A DNA stretch of 64,000 nucleotides from Cedecea selenatireducens (GTDB lineage: Bacteria; Pseudomonadota; Gammaproteobacteria; Enterobacterales; Enterobacteriaceae): NCBI RefSeq assembly GCF_042138895.1, contig NZ_JBHIKW010000006.1:186001-250000 (forward strand). Reading direction: 5' to 3'. The translations under genes and the position numbers were made by a program. Every line of letters starts with the position of its first letter. Position 1 is the stretch's first letter. Below the pieces are notes generated by a model. The model saw only the letters and a program-made list of their open reading frames with translations. It was not told where the DNA came from and made no database searches. Shown here piece after piece: positions 41,416-50,738 of the stretch.

Positions 41416-44400
41416 TTAGTCCGCTTTGCCTGGGCGTGTCGCTGGCGCAGTAGCCTGCTGGCTCGCGCTGTGGCCGCCGGCAGAACCTCTACCGCTGAAC
41501 TCGAAGGACGGGCGAACCCATTCGCTATTGCGAGGTGCTTCAGGGGTGTATACCGGAGCCGGAGCTCGGGTCATAGGCGCCGTAGCGTGCTTAACGGCGA
41601 CTGCTGCTTCGGTTTTAACCGCCTGTTTCACCGGCTCTGCTTCTACCGCAGGTGCCGCTTCAACCACAGGTTTCACTTCTTCAACCACGGGCTTCACTTC
41701 TTCAACCACCGCGACCGGCGCTTCTGCTGCCGCTGGCGCTTCTTCAGCAACCGGAGCAGGTTCGCTAACTTCAGCTGCCTGCGAAACCGCCTGGGCAGCT
41801 TCTTCCTGGACAGGTTCAGCTTGTGCAACGGTTTCTTCGGCGACGGCTTCATCCGCAGCGGCAATCAGCTGTGGCTGTTCGGTAACAGGCGCATCGATGA
41901 CTTCCGGATGCGTTGTTTCAACCGCGACTGGCGCAACAACGGTCTCTTCTGCTTTCACAGGCTCACTAACCTGCACGTCGGCGACAGGGGCTACGGCTTC
42001 AATGGCCGCGGCCTCAGCAACGTTGGTGTGCTGAACTTCTTCGTGAGACTGGAATACTTCTTCCTGAGCAACCTGATCGTGTGGACGAGCAATAGGGTAG
42101 GTGATGAACACTTTACCAGACGCCAGCTCCGGAGATGCGCAGGCGGTTGCTAACGGCATTGGAGATACCGCCGGGTAACGCTCGTCACGGTAACGACGAC
42201 GACGCTGCCCGCTCACACGCAGGTGACGTGGAGAACGGCGTGAACGACGCGGCATGCCGGTAGTTTCACGGTTTTCTGCGTTTTCATCCTGCTGCTCGGC
42301 ATTAACCGGAGCTTCAACAACCGCTGGCAGTGCAATCGGAGCCTGCTCGGTGATGACCTGTGCAGCCTGAGTTTCTTCTACTACAGGTGCATCAGCAGAT
42401 TCAAAGCGAACTTTTTGGCTCAGCTGGCGCGGCTTACGGCGCTGCATCAGCGGGGAACGCTCTTCCTGCTCGGCTTCTTGCTCAACAACATTAGTGTCCT
42501 GCTGCAGCGCTTTCACTTCCTGCTGAGCCTGACGTTTTTCATCAGAACGACGACGGTTACGCTCACGACGCGGCTGCTGCTCGTCACGGGACTTCTGCTG
42601 TTTTTCAGCATCGTCTACGACAGTAGCAACGTTCTGGCGAACTTCACGGGATTCCGTATTCTGCTGCTGACCGTTACGGCGGTTACGGCGGTTGTCGTCA
42701 CGACCCTCACGCGGCTCGCGAGCTTCACGGCCTTCACCGCTGCGGTCATCGCGGTTATTACGATTGTCACGGTTATCGCGATCGCGGTTGTTGCGGTCAC
42801 CGCGCTCATTACGATCGCCACGATCGCGGCGATTGTTCTGACGGCGGTTATTGTTGCGACGATCCTGACGTTGGGTATCAGATTCAGTCGCTTTTTCTTC
42901 CTTCACTTCTTTCACTTCGGCCACGGCGCTGTCGCCGGCGAAGAGTTTTTTCAGTGCAGAGAAGAAACGACTAACCAGACCAGGCTGCTCGGCTACGTTT
43001 GCTTTTGGTTTGACTGCGGCCGGCTTCACGGCCGTTACTGCAGGTTCAACCGCGGCGGTTTCCTGCGGCGCAGGCGGCACTTCTGGCATCACGAAGGTCG
43101 CCAGAGCCGGTTGCTCAGGACGCTTACGTTCGATGTATTCTTCCTCAGAAGGCATCGCCATCTCTTCTTCATGCAGCTTAGGCAGCATGTAGCTCAGAGT
43201 CTGGGTTTCTTCGCCCTTACGCACGCGCAGTACGGAGTAATGTGGCGTTTCCATCTGATCGTTTGGCACGATAATCGCGCGCACGCCGCCCTGGCGTTTT
43301 TCAATCGCGCTTACCGCATCACGTTTTTCGTTCAGCAGGTAAGAGGCAATCGGCACAGGCACGATAGCGTGAACTTCTTTGGTGTTCTCCTTCAGCGCTT
43401 CTTCTTCGATCAGGCGCAGAATGGAGAGCGACAGGGATTCGTTATCACGTACGGTGCCGGTACCGCTACAGCGAGGGCACACGTGGTGACTGGACTCGCC
43501 AAGAGACGGGCTCAGACGCTGACGTGACATTTCCAGCAGGCCAAAGCGTGAGATGTGGCTGATCTGGATACGTGCTCTGTCCTGACGCACCGCTTCACGC
43601 AGACGGTTTTCAACCGCGCGCTGGTGGCGAACCGGCGTCATGTCGATGAAGTCGATAACAATCAGGCCGCCGAGGTCGCGCAGGCGCAGCTGACGGGCAA
43701 TTTCATCGGCCGCTTCAAGGTTAGTGTTGAAGGCGGTTTCTTCGATATCGCCGCCGCGGGTTGCTCGCGCGGAGTTGATGTCGATGGCGGTCAGGGCTTC
43801 GGTGGTATCAATGACGATAGAACCACCGGACGGCAGACGGACTTCGCGCTGGAAGGCGGACTCAATCTGCGACTCAATCTGATAGTGGCTGAACAGCGGG
43901 ATTTCACCGGTGTAGAGCTTAATTTTGCTGCTGAAATCCGGGCGACCCAGCGCGGCAATGTGCTGGCGAGCCAGCTCAAGCACTTTCGGGTTGTCGATCA
44001 GGATTTCGCCGATGTCCTGGCGCAGGTAGTCGCGGAAGGCGCGAACGATAACGTTGCTTTCCTGGTGAATCAGGAAAGGAGCAGGGCGGTTTTCAGCGGC
44101 TTTCTGGATAGCTTCCCAGTGCTTCAGGCGGAAACTCAGATCCCACTGCAGCGCTTCTGCAGATTTACCCACGCCTGCGGTACGTACGATAAGGCCCATA
44201 CCGTCCGGCAGTTCAAGGGAAGAAAGCGCTTCTTTTAATTCGGTACGGTCATCCCCTTCGATACGACGTGAAATGCCGCCGGCGCGAGGGTTGTTTGGCA
44301 TCAGAACCAGATAGCTACCCGCAAGGCTGATAAAGGTCGTTAAGGCCGCACCTTTATTACCACGCTCTTCTTTATCAATCTGGACTATGACTTCCTGACC

Positions 44401-44688
44401 TTCGCGCAGAACGTCTTTGATGTTCGGACGGCCGTGGGAAGCGTAATTCGAAGGGAAGTATTCGCGGGCGATTTCTTTCAGAGGAAGGAAGCCGTGTCTT
44501 TCTGCGCCATAATCAACAAACGCCGCTTCCAGACTTGGTTCAATACGGGTGATTTTGCCTTTATAGATGTTTGCTTTTTTCTGTTCGTGTCCCGGGCTTT
44601 CAATGTCCAGATCGTACAGACGCTGCCCATCTACAAGGGCGACACGCAACTCTTCTTGCTGAGTTGCGTTAATTAACATTCTTTTCAT
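41416..44688 (-). CDS. rne: Ribonuclease E
   Basis: Essential endoribonuclease and scaffold of the RNA degradosome, at the inner membrane, 1090 aa (E. coli 1061). The N-terminal half has the S1 domain (NIYKGKITRIEPSLEAAFVD), a 5'-sensor/RNase H-like part, the DNase I-like catalytic site with aspartates in ALTAIDINSARATRG and GGLIVIDFIDM, and the zinc-link CPRCSGTGTV. A putative membrane-targeting helix follows (VSRFFSALKKLFAG). The C-terminal scaffold is disordered: an Arg/Asn/Asp-rich RNA-binding region (RRNNRRQNNRRDRGDR) and an Ala/Pro/Glu/Val-rich tail with repeats (EAPVAVVEEVKPVVEEVKP). The tail ends APRNSEWVRPSFEFSG, resembling the PNPase-binding end. The extra length lies in the scaffold. 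Confidence 0.97.
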   Translation of the reverse strand: MKRMLINATQQEELRVALVDGQRLYDLDIESPGHEQKKANIYKGKITRIEPSLEAAFVDYGAERHGFLPLKEIAREYFPSNYASHGRPNIKDVLREGQEVIVQIDKEERGNKGAALTTFISLAGSYLVLMPNNPRAGGISRRIEGDDRTELKEALSSLELPDGMGLIVRTAGVGKSAEALQWDLSFRLKHWEAIQKAAENRPAPFLIHQESNVIVRAFRDYLRQDIGEILIDNPKVLELARQHIAALGRPDFSSKIKLYTGEIPLFSHYQIESQIESAFQREVRLPSGGSIVIDTTEALTAIDINSARATRGGDIEETAFNTNLEAADEIARQLRLRDLGGLIVIDFIDMTPVRHQRAVENRLREAVRQDRARIQISHISRFGLLEMSRQRLSPSLGESSHHVCPRCSGTGTVRDNESLSLSILRLIEEEALKENTKEVHAIVPVPIASYLLNEKRDAVSAIEKRQGGVRAIIVPNDQMETPHYSVLRVRKGEETQTLSYMLPKLHEEEMAMPSEEEYIERKRPEQPALATFVMPEVPPAPQETAAVEPAVTAVKPAAVKPKANVAEQPGLVSRFFSALKKLFAGDSAVAEVKEVKEEKATESDTQRQDRRNNNRRQNNRRDRGDRNERGDRNNRDRDNRDNRNNRDDRSGEGREAREPREGRDDNRRNRRNGQQQNTESREVRQNVATVVDDAEKQQKSRDEQQPRRERNRRRSDEKRQAQQEVKALQQDTNVVEQEAEQEERSPLMQRRKPRQLSQKVRFESADAPVVEETQAAQVITEQAPIALPAVVEAPVNAEQQDENAENRETTGMPRRSRRSPRHLRVSGQRRRRYRDERYPAVSPMPLATACASPELASGKVFITYPIARPHDQVAQEEVFQSHEEVQHTNVAEAAAIEAVAPVADVQVSEPVKAEETVVAPVAVETTHPEVIDAPVTEQPQLIAAADEAVAEETVAQAEPVQEEAAQAVSQAAEVSEPAPVAEEAPAAAEAPVAVVEEVKPVVEEVKPVVEAAPAVEAEPVKQAVKTEAAVAVKHATAPMTRAPAPVYTPEAPRNSEWVRPSFEFSGRGSAGGHSASQQATAPATRPGKAD

Positions 44689-44833
44689 CGTAACTTACTC
44701 ATTATTCTTACATTGGCGACAGAGCTGCGGGCATGGTGACGCTAACCGGGAGTGAACCGATGGCCTCGTGACTAAACGCGTAGTCGCCAACCTCACGGTT
44801 GTCGCTTGCTGAGAGGCGCAAAGTGTCGGTTGC

Positions 44834-44856
44834 CTGTATTTCATACGGAAATACAG
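44834..44856 (-). ncRNA. Conserved hairpin of the rne 5' leader (rne5 element)
   Basis: CTGTATTTC and GGAAATACAG form a 10-bp stem around ATAC, about 150 bases upstream of rne on its transcript. It corresponds to the leader hairpin through which RNase E cleaves and limits its own mRNA in E. coli. The 570 bases between rne and rluC (44689-45258) hold this leader and the rluC promoter region; I see no gene in them. Confidence 0.7.
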
Positions 44857-45258
44857 CGCAATTATCGTGGGAATAACCTTAGAATGTTTCTTAAGAGTTG
44901 ATTCCATTTTACCGGTCAGGCTGCAACCCGCAGCCCGCTAACTGCCTGAAAGTACAATACGTCTTACGCCATTGCTGCGTGGATGAACGTTCAGGCAAAA
45001 TTGGTATTCCGCAAACTTTCTTGTTCTAACAAGATTCAACACGGAAAACCGCAACATTATTCCACTGCTAACCTTGTTATAGCAAGATGACTTTTGCTAT
45101 TAGCGCCCTGTTTCTTACAGTTTTTTAACCGCTATTTTAACCTTGCGACAAAGAGCATGAAAAAAGGCGGTCTGGACGGTTTAAAACAGAACAGATTGTC
45201 AGTTAAGCACATAAAAATGAGTGGCGCTATGCGCGTGGGCTATTTAGAATCGCCGACC

Positions 45259-46212
45259 ATGAAAACAGAGACTCCATCAGTAAAAATCGTTGCAATTTCG
45301 GCCGACGAGGCCGGGCAGCGTATCGACAACTTTTTGCTTGCCCGCCTGAAAGGTGTGCCAAAAAGCATGATTTATCGCATCGTGCGTAAAGGCGAGGTGC
45401 GGGTGAATAAAAAGCGCATCAAGCCTGAGTACAAACTGGAAGCCGGGGATGAGGTTCGCATCCCGCCGGTGCGTGTTGCCGAGCGTGAAGAAGAGGCCGT
45501 TTCTCCGCATCTGCAAAAAGTCGCCGCGCTGAGCGATGTCATTCTTTATGAAGACGACCACATTCTGGTGCTCAATAAACCTTCCGGTACGGCGGTACAC
45601 GGCGGCAGCGGCCTGAGCTTTGGCGTGATTGAAGGGTTACGTGCCCTGCGCCCGGAAGCCCGCTTCCTTGAGCTGGTTCACCGCCTTGACCGTGACACGT
45701 CCGGCGTTCTGCTGGTGGCAAAAAAGCGCTCTGCGCTGCGCTCCCTTCATGAGCAACTTCGTGAGAAGGGGATGCAGAAGGATTATCTGGCGCTGGTACG
45801 CGGCCAGTGGCAGTCGCACGTGAAAGTTGTCCAGGCACCGCTGCTGAAGAATATTCTGCAAAGCGGGGAGCGTATCGTCAGGGTCAACAGCGAAGGCAAG
45901 CCGTCGGAAACGCGCTTTAAGGTCGAAGAGCGTTATGAATTCGCTACCCTGGTGCGCTGCAGTCCGGTCACCGGGCGTACTCACCAAATTCGCGTGCATA
46001 CTCTGCACGCCGGGCATCCTATCGCATTTGACGATCGCTATGGCGACCGGGAATTTGACAAGCAGCTTGCGGGCACCGGGTTAAATCGCCTGTTCCTGCA
46101 TGCCGCCGCGCTAAAGTTTACCCACCCGAACACCGGGGAGGTTATCCGTATCGAAGCGCCGCTGGACAATAATCTCAAGCGTTGCCTGCAGGTTTTACGC
46201 AACGCTAAGTAA
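45259..46212 (+). CDS. rluC: 23S rRNA pseudouridine(955/2504/2580) synthase
   Basis: RluA-family enzyme that makes pseudouridine at three 23S rRNA positions. The product is 317 aa (E. coli 319). It has an N-terminal S4 RNA-binding domain (GVPKSMIYRIVRKGEVRVNK) and the catalytic aspartate in LVHRLDRDTSGVLLVAKK. RCSPVTGRTHQIRVHTLHAG is also conserved. ATG 45259 (MKTETPSVKIVAISADEAGQ) matches family starts; the frame continues upstream to 45094 without support. It diverges from rne. Confidence 0.96.
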   Translation: MKTETPSVKIVAISADEAGQRIDNFLLARLKGVPKSMIYRIVRKGEVRVNKKRIKPEYKLEAGDEVRIPPVRVAEREEEAVSPHLQKVAALSDVILYEDDHILVLNKPSGTAVHGGSGLSFGVIEGLRALRPEARFLELVHRLDRDTSGVLLVAKKRSALRSLHEQLREKGMQKDYLALVRGQWQSHVKVVQAPLLKNILQSGERIVRVNSEGKPSETRFKVEERYEFATLVRCSPVTGRTHQIRVHTLHAGHPIAFDDRYGDREFDKQLAGTGLNRLFLHAAALKFTHPNTGEVIRIEAPLDNNLKRCLQVLRNAK

Positions 46213-46219
46213 CGGAAAG

Positions 46220-46247
46220 CGCTCCGCATTGCCGGAGCGTTTTTTTT
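46220..46247. terminator. Terminator between rluC and yceF
   Basis: A 7-bp stem, CGCTCCG/CGGAGCG, with a 6-base loop is followed by eight T residues. It lies between the converging 3' ends of rluC and yceF. Confidence 0.85.
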
Positions 46248-46830
46248 AGGCCAGCAACGGGTTACAGTCTTCGTTGCGTAGCATCTCGCAAAGACTGATT
46301 AGCGGTAGCCCAACCAGGGTATTCGGATCTTTCCCTTCCAGCCGCTCAAATAGCGTGATGCCCAATCCTTCACTTTTAAAGCTCCCGGCACAGTTCAGCG
46401 GCTGCTCCTTTTGCACATAGCGGCGAATTTCTTCCTCGGTTAAATGACGGAAATGAACGTCAAAGGGCTCACACAGCGTTTGTAGCTGCCCGTTGGCTGA
46501 GTTATACAGCGCCAGCCCGGTATAAAAGGTCACGATGGTTCCCCGTGCCAGCATTAATTGCCGTACGGCATTTTCTTCGCTGTGCGGCTTTCCGGCTATT
46601 TGGTTGTTCAATACGCAGACCTGATCGGAGCCAATAATAAGGTGATGAGGGTAGCGTTCTTTTAACGCCTGAGCTTTGGCCTGGGCGAGGCGGGTTACTA
46701 AATGGCGCGCATCTTCGCTCTGATGAGGCGTCTCATCGACCTCCGGTGCTGCAGTGATAAAAGGGATGCCGAGTTTTTCAAGCAGGCTGCGGCGAAAGGG
46801 GGAGGTTGAGGCCAGAACAATAGGTTTCAT
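46246..46830 (-). CDS. yceF: 7-methyl-GTP pyrophosphatase, Maf family YceF
   Basis: House-cleaning nucleotide pyrophosphatase of the Maf family, 194 aa (E. coli 194). The substrate loop is LASTSPFRRSLLEKLGIPF and the following glutamate block is PEVDETPHQSEDARHLVTRL. IIGSDQVCVLNNQIAGKP and FKSEGLGITLFERLEGKDPN complete the active site. The gene is alone and convergent with rluC. yceD starts 232 bases beyond its 5' end, divergently. Confidence 0.94.
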   Translation of the reverse strand: MKPIVLASTSPFRRSLLEKLGIPFITAAPEVDETPHQSEDARHLVTRLAQAKAQALKERYPHHLIIGSDQVCVLNNQIAGKPHSEENAVRQLMLARGTIVTFYTGLALYNSANGQLQTLCEPFDVHFRHLTEEEIRRYVQKEQPLNCAGSFKSEGLGITLFERLEGKDPNTLVGLPLISLCEMLRNEDCNPLLA

Positions 46831-47062
46831 ATTTTTTTCATTAAAGATAGCGAATTGGTTAAAGGCATTTTAAACTGTGCCACCGCAATGTGTGCGAATA
46901 TACCCGTCATATTTTAAGCCGCAGAGGCGTTACCAGCGCTCGCTTACCCGAGCCGGGTGCCTGTCTGCAACTTAAACTATTTAGGGTAGAAATGGCAAAA
47001 GGCGCTGTTTCCAGGCCTTTTTCTTTGACTCTATGACGTTACAAAGTTAATATGCGCGCCCT

Positions 47063-47584
47063 ATGCAAAAGGTAAAATTACCCCTGACTCTTGATCCGGT
47101 TCGTACGGCTCAAAAACGCCTTGATTACGAAGGAGTATATGCTTCCGATCAGGTTGAGCGTATCGCCGAGTCTGTAGTCAGTGTGGACACTGATGTAGAA
47201 TGCTCCATGAGATTCGCTATCGATAACCAGCGCCTCGCGGTCTTGACCGGCGATGCAAAGGTCACGGTAACGCTCGAATGCCAGCGTTGCGGGAAACCGT
47301 TTGTGCATCATGTTCACACAACGTATTGTTTCAGTCCGGTCCGCTCTGACGAACAGGCTGAAGCACTCCCGGAAGCGTATGAGCCGATTGAGGTTAACGA
47401 ATTCGGTGAAATCGATCTGCGGGCGCTGGTGGAAGATGAAGTTATCCTCTGCCTGCCTGTGGTTCCGGTGCATGATTCTGAACACTGTGAAGTGTCCGAG
47501 GCGGACATGGTCTTTGGCGAACTGCCTCCAGAGGCGGAAAAACCAAACCCATTTGCCGTATTAGCCAGTTTAAAGCGTAAGTAA
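47063..47584 (+). CDS. yceD: 23S rRNA accumulation protein YceD (DUF177)
   Basis: Conserved protein needed for normal 23S rRNA accumulation in bacteria and plastids, 173 aa (E. coli 173). Signatures: LPLTLDPVRTAQKRLDYEGV, RLAVLTGDAKVTVTLECQRC and EIDLRALVEDEVILCLPVVP. A CxxC pair lies in ECQRCGKPF. It leads the yceD-rpmF-plsX-fab operon, with rpmF 16 bases downstream. Confidence 0.95.
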   Translation: MQKVKLPLTLDPVRTAQKRLDYEGVYASDQVERIAESVVSVDTDVECSMRFAIDNQRLAVLTGDAKVTVTLECQRCGKPFVHHVHTTYCFSPVRSDEQAEALPEAYEPIEVNEFGEIDLRALVEDEVILCLPVVPVHDSEHCEVSEADMVFGELPPEAEKPNPFAVLASLKRK

Positions 47585-47600
47585 TTGAGGAGTAAGGTCC

Positions 47601-47771
47601 ATGGCCGTACAACAGAATAAACCAACCCGTTCCAAACGTGGCATGCGTCGTTCCCATGACGCGCTGACCACCGCCACCCTGTCCGTGGACAAAGTTTCTG
47701 GTGAAACTCATCTGCGTCACCACATCACTGCCGACGGTTTCTACCGCGGCCGCAAGGTTATCGTCAAGTAA
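47601..47771 (+). CDS. rpmF: 50S ribosomal protein L32
   Basis: Small ribosomal large-subunit protein, 56 aa; E. coli L32 is 57, and one residue is missing in the ALTTATLSVDK loop. It begins MAVQQNKPTRSKRGMRRSHD and ends YRGRKVIVK. TGAGGAGTAAGG precedes the ATG. It lies between yceD and plsX, the conserved arrangement that links ribosome and membrane-lipid synthesis. Confidence 0.97.
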   Translation: MAVQQNKPTRSKRGMRRSHDALTTATLSVDKVSGETHLRHHITADGFYRGRKVIVK

Positions 47772-47783
47772 TCTGGCGCAACC

Positions 47784-48818
47784 TTGAGACGTCTAACCCT
47801 AGCGTTAGATGCCATGGGTGGGGACTTCGGTCCTTCCGTGACAGTGCCTGCAGCTTTGCAGGCACTGGACTCTAACACTTCGCTTAATCTTCTTTTAGTC
47901 GGCAATCCCGACGCTATCTCGCCATTACTTGCCAAAGCTGATTTCGAGCAACGCTCGCGTCTGCAGATTATCCCTGCGGAATCGGTTATTGCCAGTGATG
48001 CCAGACCTTCTCAGGCGATTCGTGCCAGCCGCGGTTCGTCAATGCGCATTGCGCTTGAGCTGGTGAAAGAGGGGCGGGCGGAGGCCTGCGTCAGTGCCGG
48101 AAACACCGGCGCGCTGATGGGGCTTGCAAAATTACTGCTCAAACCTATTGAGGGGATTGAGCGCCCGGCGCTGATGACGGTATTACCGCACCAGCAAAAG
48201 GGCAAAACGGTGGTGCTTGATCTCGGCGCTAACGTAGACTGCGACAGCACGATGCTGGTGCAGTTTGCCATTATGGGCTCTGTAATGGCCGAAGAGGTGC
48301 TCGGTATCAGTCGCCCTAAAGTGGCGTTACTGAACATCGGCGAAGAAGAGACTAAGGGGCTGGACAGTATCCGTGAGGCCTCTGCTTTATTAAAAACAAT
48401 GCCTTCAATGAACTATATTGGATACCTTGAGGCCAATGAATTGCTCACCGGCAAGACCGATGTGCTGGTCTGTGATGGTTTTGTCGGTAACGTCACACTC
48501 AAGACGATGGAAGGTGTTGTCAGGATGTTCCTTTCGCTGCTCAAATCGCAGGGGGAAGGGAAAAAAAGGTCGTGGTGGCTGATTATATTGAAGAAGTGGC
48601 TACAAAAGCGCCTGATACGGCGATTCGGTCACCTCAACCCCGACCAGTATAATGGCGCCTGTCTGTTAGGATTGCGCGGCACGGTGATTAAGAGTCACGG
48701 TGCGGCCAATCAGCGAGCGTTTGCTGTCGCGATTGAACAGGCAGTGCAGGCGGTGCAGCGGCAAGTCCCCCAGCGGATTGGCGCTCGCCTGGAATCTGTA
48801 TTACCTAAGAGTGACTGA
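47784..48818 (+). CDS. plsX: Phosphate acyltransferase PlsX
   Basis: Enzyme that makes acyl-phosphate from acyl-ACP for phospholipid synthesis. The product is 344 aa, shorter than E. coli (356) because the C-terminus stops at ARLESVLPKSD. Conserved blocks are TLALDAMGGDFGPSVTVPAA, SMRIALELVKEGRAEACVSA, GNTGALMGLAKLLLKP and NPDQYNGACLLGLRG. It uses a TTG start at 47784 with no clear Shine-Dalgarno, suggesting re-initiation after rpmF, 12 bases upstream. fabH begins 6 bases after its stop. Confidence 0.94.
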   Translation: MRRLTLALDAMGGDFGPSVTVPAALQALDSNTSLNLLLVGNPDAISPLLAKADFEQRSRLQIIPAESVIASDARPSQAIRASRGSSMRIALELVKEGRAEACVSAGNTGALMGLAKLLLKPIEGIERPALMTVLPHQQKGKTVVLDLGANVDCDSTMLVQFAIMGSVMAEEVLGISRPKVALLNIGEEETKGLDSIREASALLKTMPSMNYIGYLEANELLTGKTDVLVCDGFVGNVTLKTMEGVVRMFLSLLKSQGEGKKRSWWLIILKKWLQKRLIRRFGHLNPDQYNGACLLGLRGTVIKSHGAANQRAFAVAIEQAVQAVQRQVPQRIGARLESVLPKSD

Positions 48819-48824
48819 GCGTAC

Positions 48825-49778
48825 ATGTATACGAAGATTATTGGTACCGGCAGCTTCCTGCCTGAACAAGTGCGTACTAACGCTGACCTGGAAAAAATGG
48901 TCGATACGTCTGACGAGTGGATTGTCACCCGCACAGGTATCCGTGAACGCCGTATTGCTGGCCCGACTGAAACGGTTTCGACCATGGGTTACGAAGCCGC
49001 AATCCGCGCGCTGGACATGGCCGGCATTGATAAAAATGACATCGGCCTGATCGTTGTTGCGACAACGTCTTCAACGCATGCTTTCCCAAGCGCGGCGTGC
49101 CAGATTCAGTCCATGCTCGGGATTAAAGGCTGCCCGGCGTTTGACGTGGCTGCCGCCTGTGCGGGCTTTACCTATGCGCTGAGCATTGCCGATCAGTACG
49201 TTAAGTCTGGCGCCGTTAAAAACGCGCTGGTTATCGGGGCTGATGTGCTGGCGCGGACCTGCGATCCTACCGATCGCGGCACGATCATTATTTTTGGCGA
49301 CGGCGCAGGTGCCGTCGTGCTGGGTGCATCTGAAGAGCAGGGCATCATTTCTACGCATCTGCACGCAGACGGCAGCTATGGTGACCTGCTGACGCTGCCG
49401 AACGTCGATCGCGTGAATCCTGAGAATTCAATTCACCTGACGATGGCCGGGAACGAAGTCTTTAAAGTCGCGGTGACCGAGCTGGCTCACATCGTCGACG
49501 AGACTCTGGCAGCAAATAACCTCGATCGCTCCGCGCTTGACTGGCTGGTGCCGCATCAGGCTAACCTGCGCATCATCAGCGCGACCGCGAAAAAACTCGG
49601 CATGCCGATGGATAACGTCGTCGTGACGCTGGATCGCCATGGCAATACGTCTGCCGCTTCCGTACCGGCAGCGCTGGACGAAGCGGTACGCGATGGTCGC
49701 ATCAAACGCGGTCAGCTGGTACTGCTGGAAGCGTTCGGCGGTGGCTTCACCTGGGGCTCTGCACTGGTTCGTTTTTGA
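48825..49778 (+). CDS. fabH: 3-oxoacyl-ACP synthase III (KASIII)
   Basis: Starts fatty-acid synthesis by condensing acetyl-CoA with malonyl-ACP. The product is 317 aa (E. coli 317). The Cys-His-Asn triad is visible: DVAAACAGFTYALSIADQ, WLVPHQANLRIISATAK and LDRHGNTSAASVPAAL. Start MYTKIIGTGSFLPEQVRTN fits the family. It sits between plsX and fabD in the standard cluster. Confidence 0.97.
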   Translation: MYTKIIGTGSFLPEQVRTNADLEKMVDTSDEWIVTRTGIRERRIAGPTETVSTMGYEAAIRALDMAGIDKNDIGLIVVATTSSTHAFPSAACQIQSMLGIKGCPAFDVAAACAGFTYALSIADQYVKSGAVKNALVIGADVLARTCDPTDRGTIIIFGDGAGAVVLGASEEQGIISTHLHADGSYGDLLTLPNVDRVNPENSIHLTMAGNEVFKVAVTELAHIVDETLAANNLDRSALDWLVPHQANLRIISATAKKLGMPMDNVVVTLDRHGNTSAASVPAALDEAVRDGRIKRGQLVLLEAFGGGFTWGSALVRF

Positions 49779-49795
49779 TTAAAGGAATTTTCGAC

Positions 49796-50725
49796 ATGAC
49801 GCAATTCGCTATGGTGTTTCCGGGACAGGGTTCCCAGTCCGTTGGCATGCTGGCCGATCTCGCCGCAGGCTATCCGGTGATTGAAGCCACGTTCCGCGAA
49901 GCTTCTGATGCGCTGGGTTATGACCTGTGGGCGCTGACCCAGCAGGGGCCAGCGGAAGAGCTGAATAAAACCTGGCAGACTCAGCCTGCGCTGTTGACGG
50001 CCTCCGTCGCATTATGGCGCGTTTGGCAGCAGCAGGGCGGTAAAGTACCTGCACTGCTGGCGGGTCACAGCCTGGGTGAATATTCCGCGCTGGTTTGCGC
50101 TGGCGTCATTGATTTCGCCGATGCCGTTCGTCTGGTCGAGCTGCGCGGCAAGCTGATGCAGGATGCCGTTCCGGAAGGAACCGGCGCGATGTCCGCTATC
50201 ATCGGCCTCGACGATGCTTCCATTGCAAAAGCCTGTGAAGAGTCAGCGCAGGGACAGGTTGTCTCTCCGGTGAACTTTAACTCTCCGGGCCAGGTCGTTA
50301 TCGCCGGTAACAAAGAAGCCGTTGAGCGTGCCGGAGCCGCCTGTAAAGCCGCTGGCGCAAAACGCGCTCTGCCGCTGCCGGTTAGCGTACCGTCTCACTG
50401 CGCGCTGATGAAGCCTGCGGCCGACAAACTGGCGGTAGCGCTGGAAAATATTACCTTTAACGCACCGGCTATTCCGGTCGTGAACAACGTTGACGTGAAG
50501 TGCGAAACCTCACCGGAAGCCATTCGTAGCGCGCTGGTTCGCCAGCTCTACAGCCCGGTGCAGTGGACCAAATCCGTAGAATTTATTGCGGCACAGGGCG
50601 TCTCCCATTTGCTGGAGGCTGGCCCAGGTAAAGTGCTGACCGGGCTGACCAAACGTATTGTTGACACCATGACGGCAGCGGCCATTAACGAGCCGGCTAC
50701 GCTGTCAGCGGCGCTTGAACAATAA
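49796..50725 (+). CDS. fabD: Malonyl-CoA:ACP transacylase
   Basis: Loads malonyl groups onto acyl carrier protein, 309 aa (E. coli 309). The nucleophile elbow is LLAGHSLGEYSALVCAG, and the catalytic histidine lies in VSVPSHCALMKPAADKL. FPGQGSQSVGMLADLAA is the N-terminal signature. ATG 49796 has AAAGGAAT upstream; an in-frame ATG at 49775 overlaps fabH and is less likely. Confidence 0.97.
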   Translation: MTQFAMVFPGQGSQSVGMLADLAAGYPVIEATFREASDALGYDLWALTQQGPAEELNKTWQTQPALLTASVALWRVWQQQGGKVPALLAGHSLGEYSALVCAGVIDFADAVRLVELRGKLMQDAVPEGTGAMSAIIGLDDASIAKACEESAQGQVVSPVNFNSPGQVVIAGNKEAVERAGAACKAAGAKRALPLPVSVPSHCALMKPAADKLAVALENITFNAPAIPVVNNVDVKCETSPEAIRSALVRQLYSPVQWTKSVEFIAAQGVSHLLEAGPGKVLTGLTKRIVDTMTAAAINEPATLSAALEQ

Positions 50726-50738
50726 GACGAGGAAAACC

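Noticed and set aside
42415..43527. 370-codon frame antisense to rne
   Set aside because: Caused by the biased Arg/Glu/Asn codons of the RNase E scaffold. Its low-complexity Val/Thr/Ala/Ile product is typical of a shadow frame.
46831..47062. Possible SraB small RNA between yceF and yceD
   Set aside because: E. coli has SraB in this interval, but I could not match a conserved segment with confidence. A covariance-model search would decide it.
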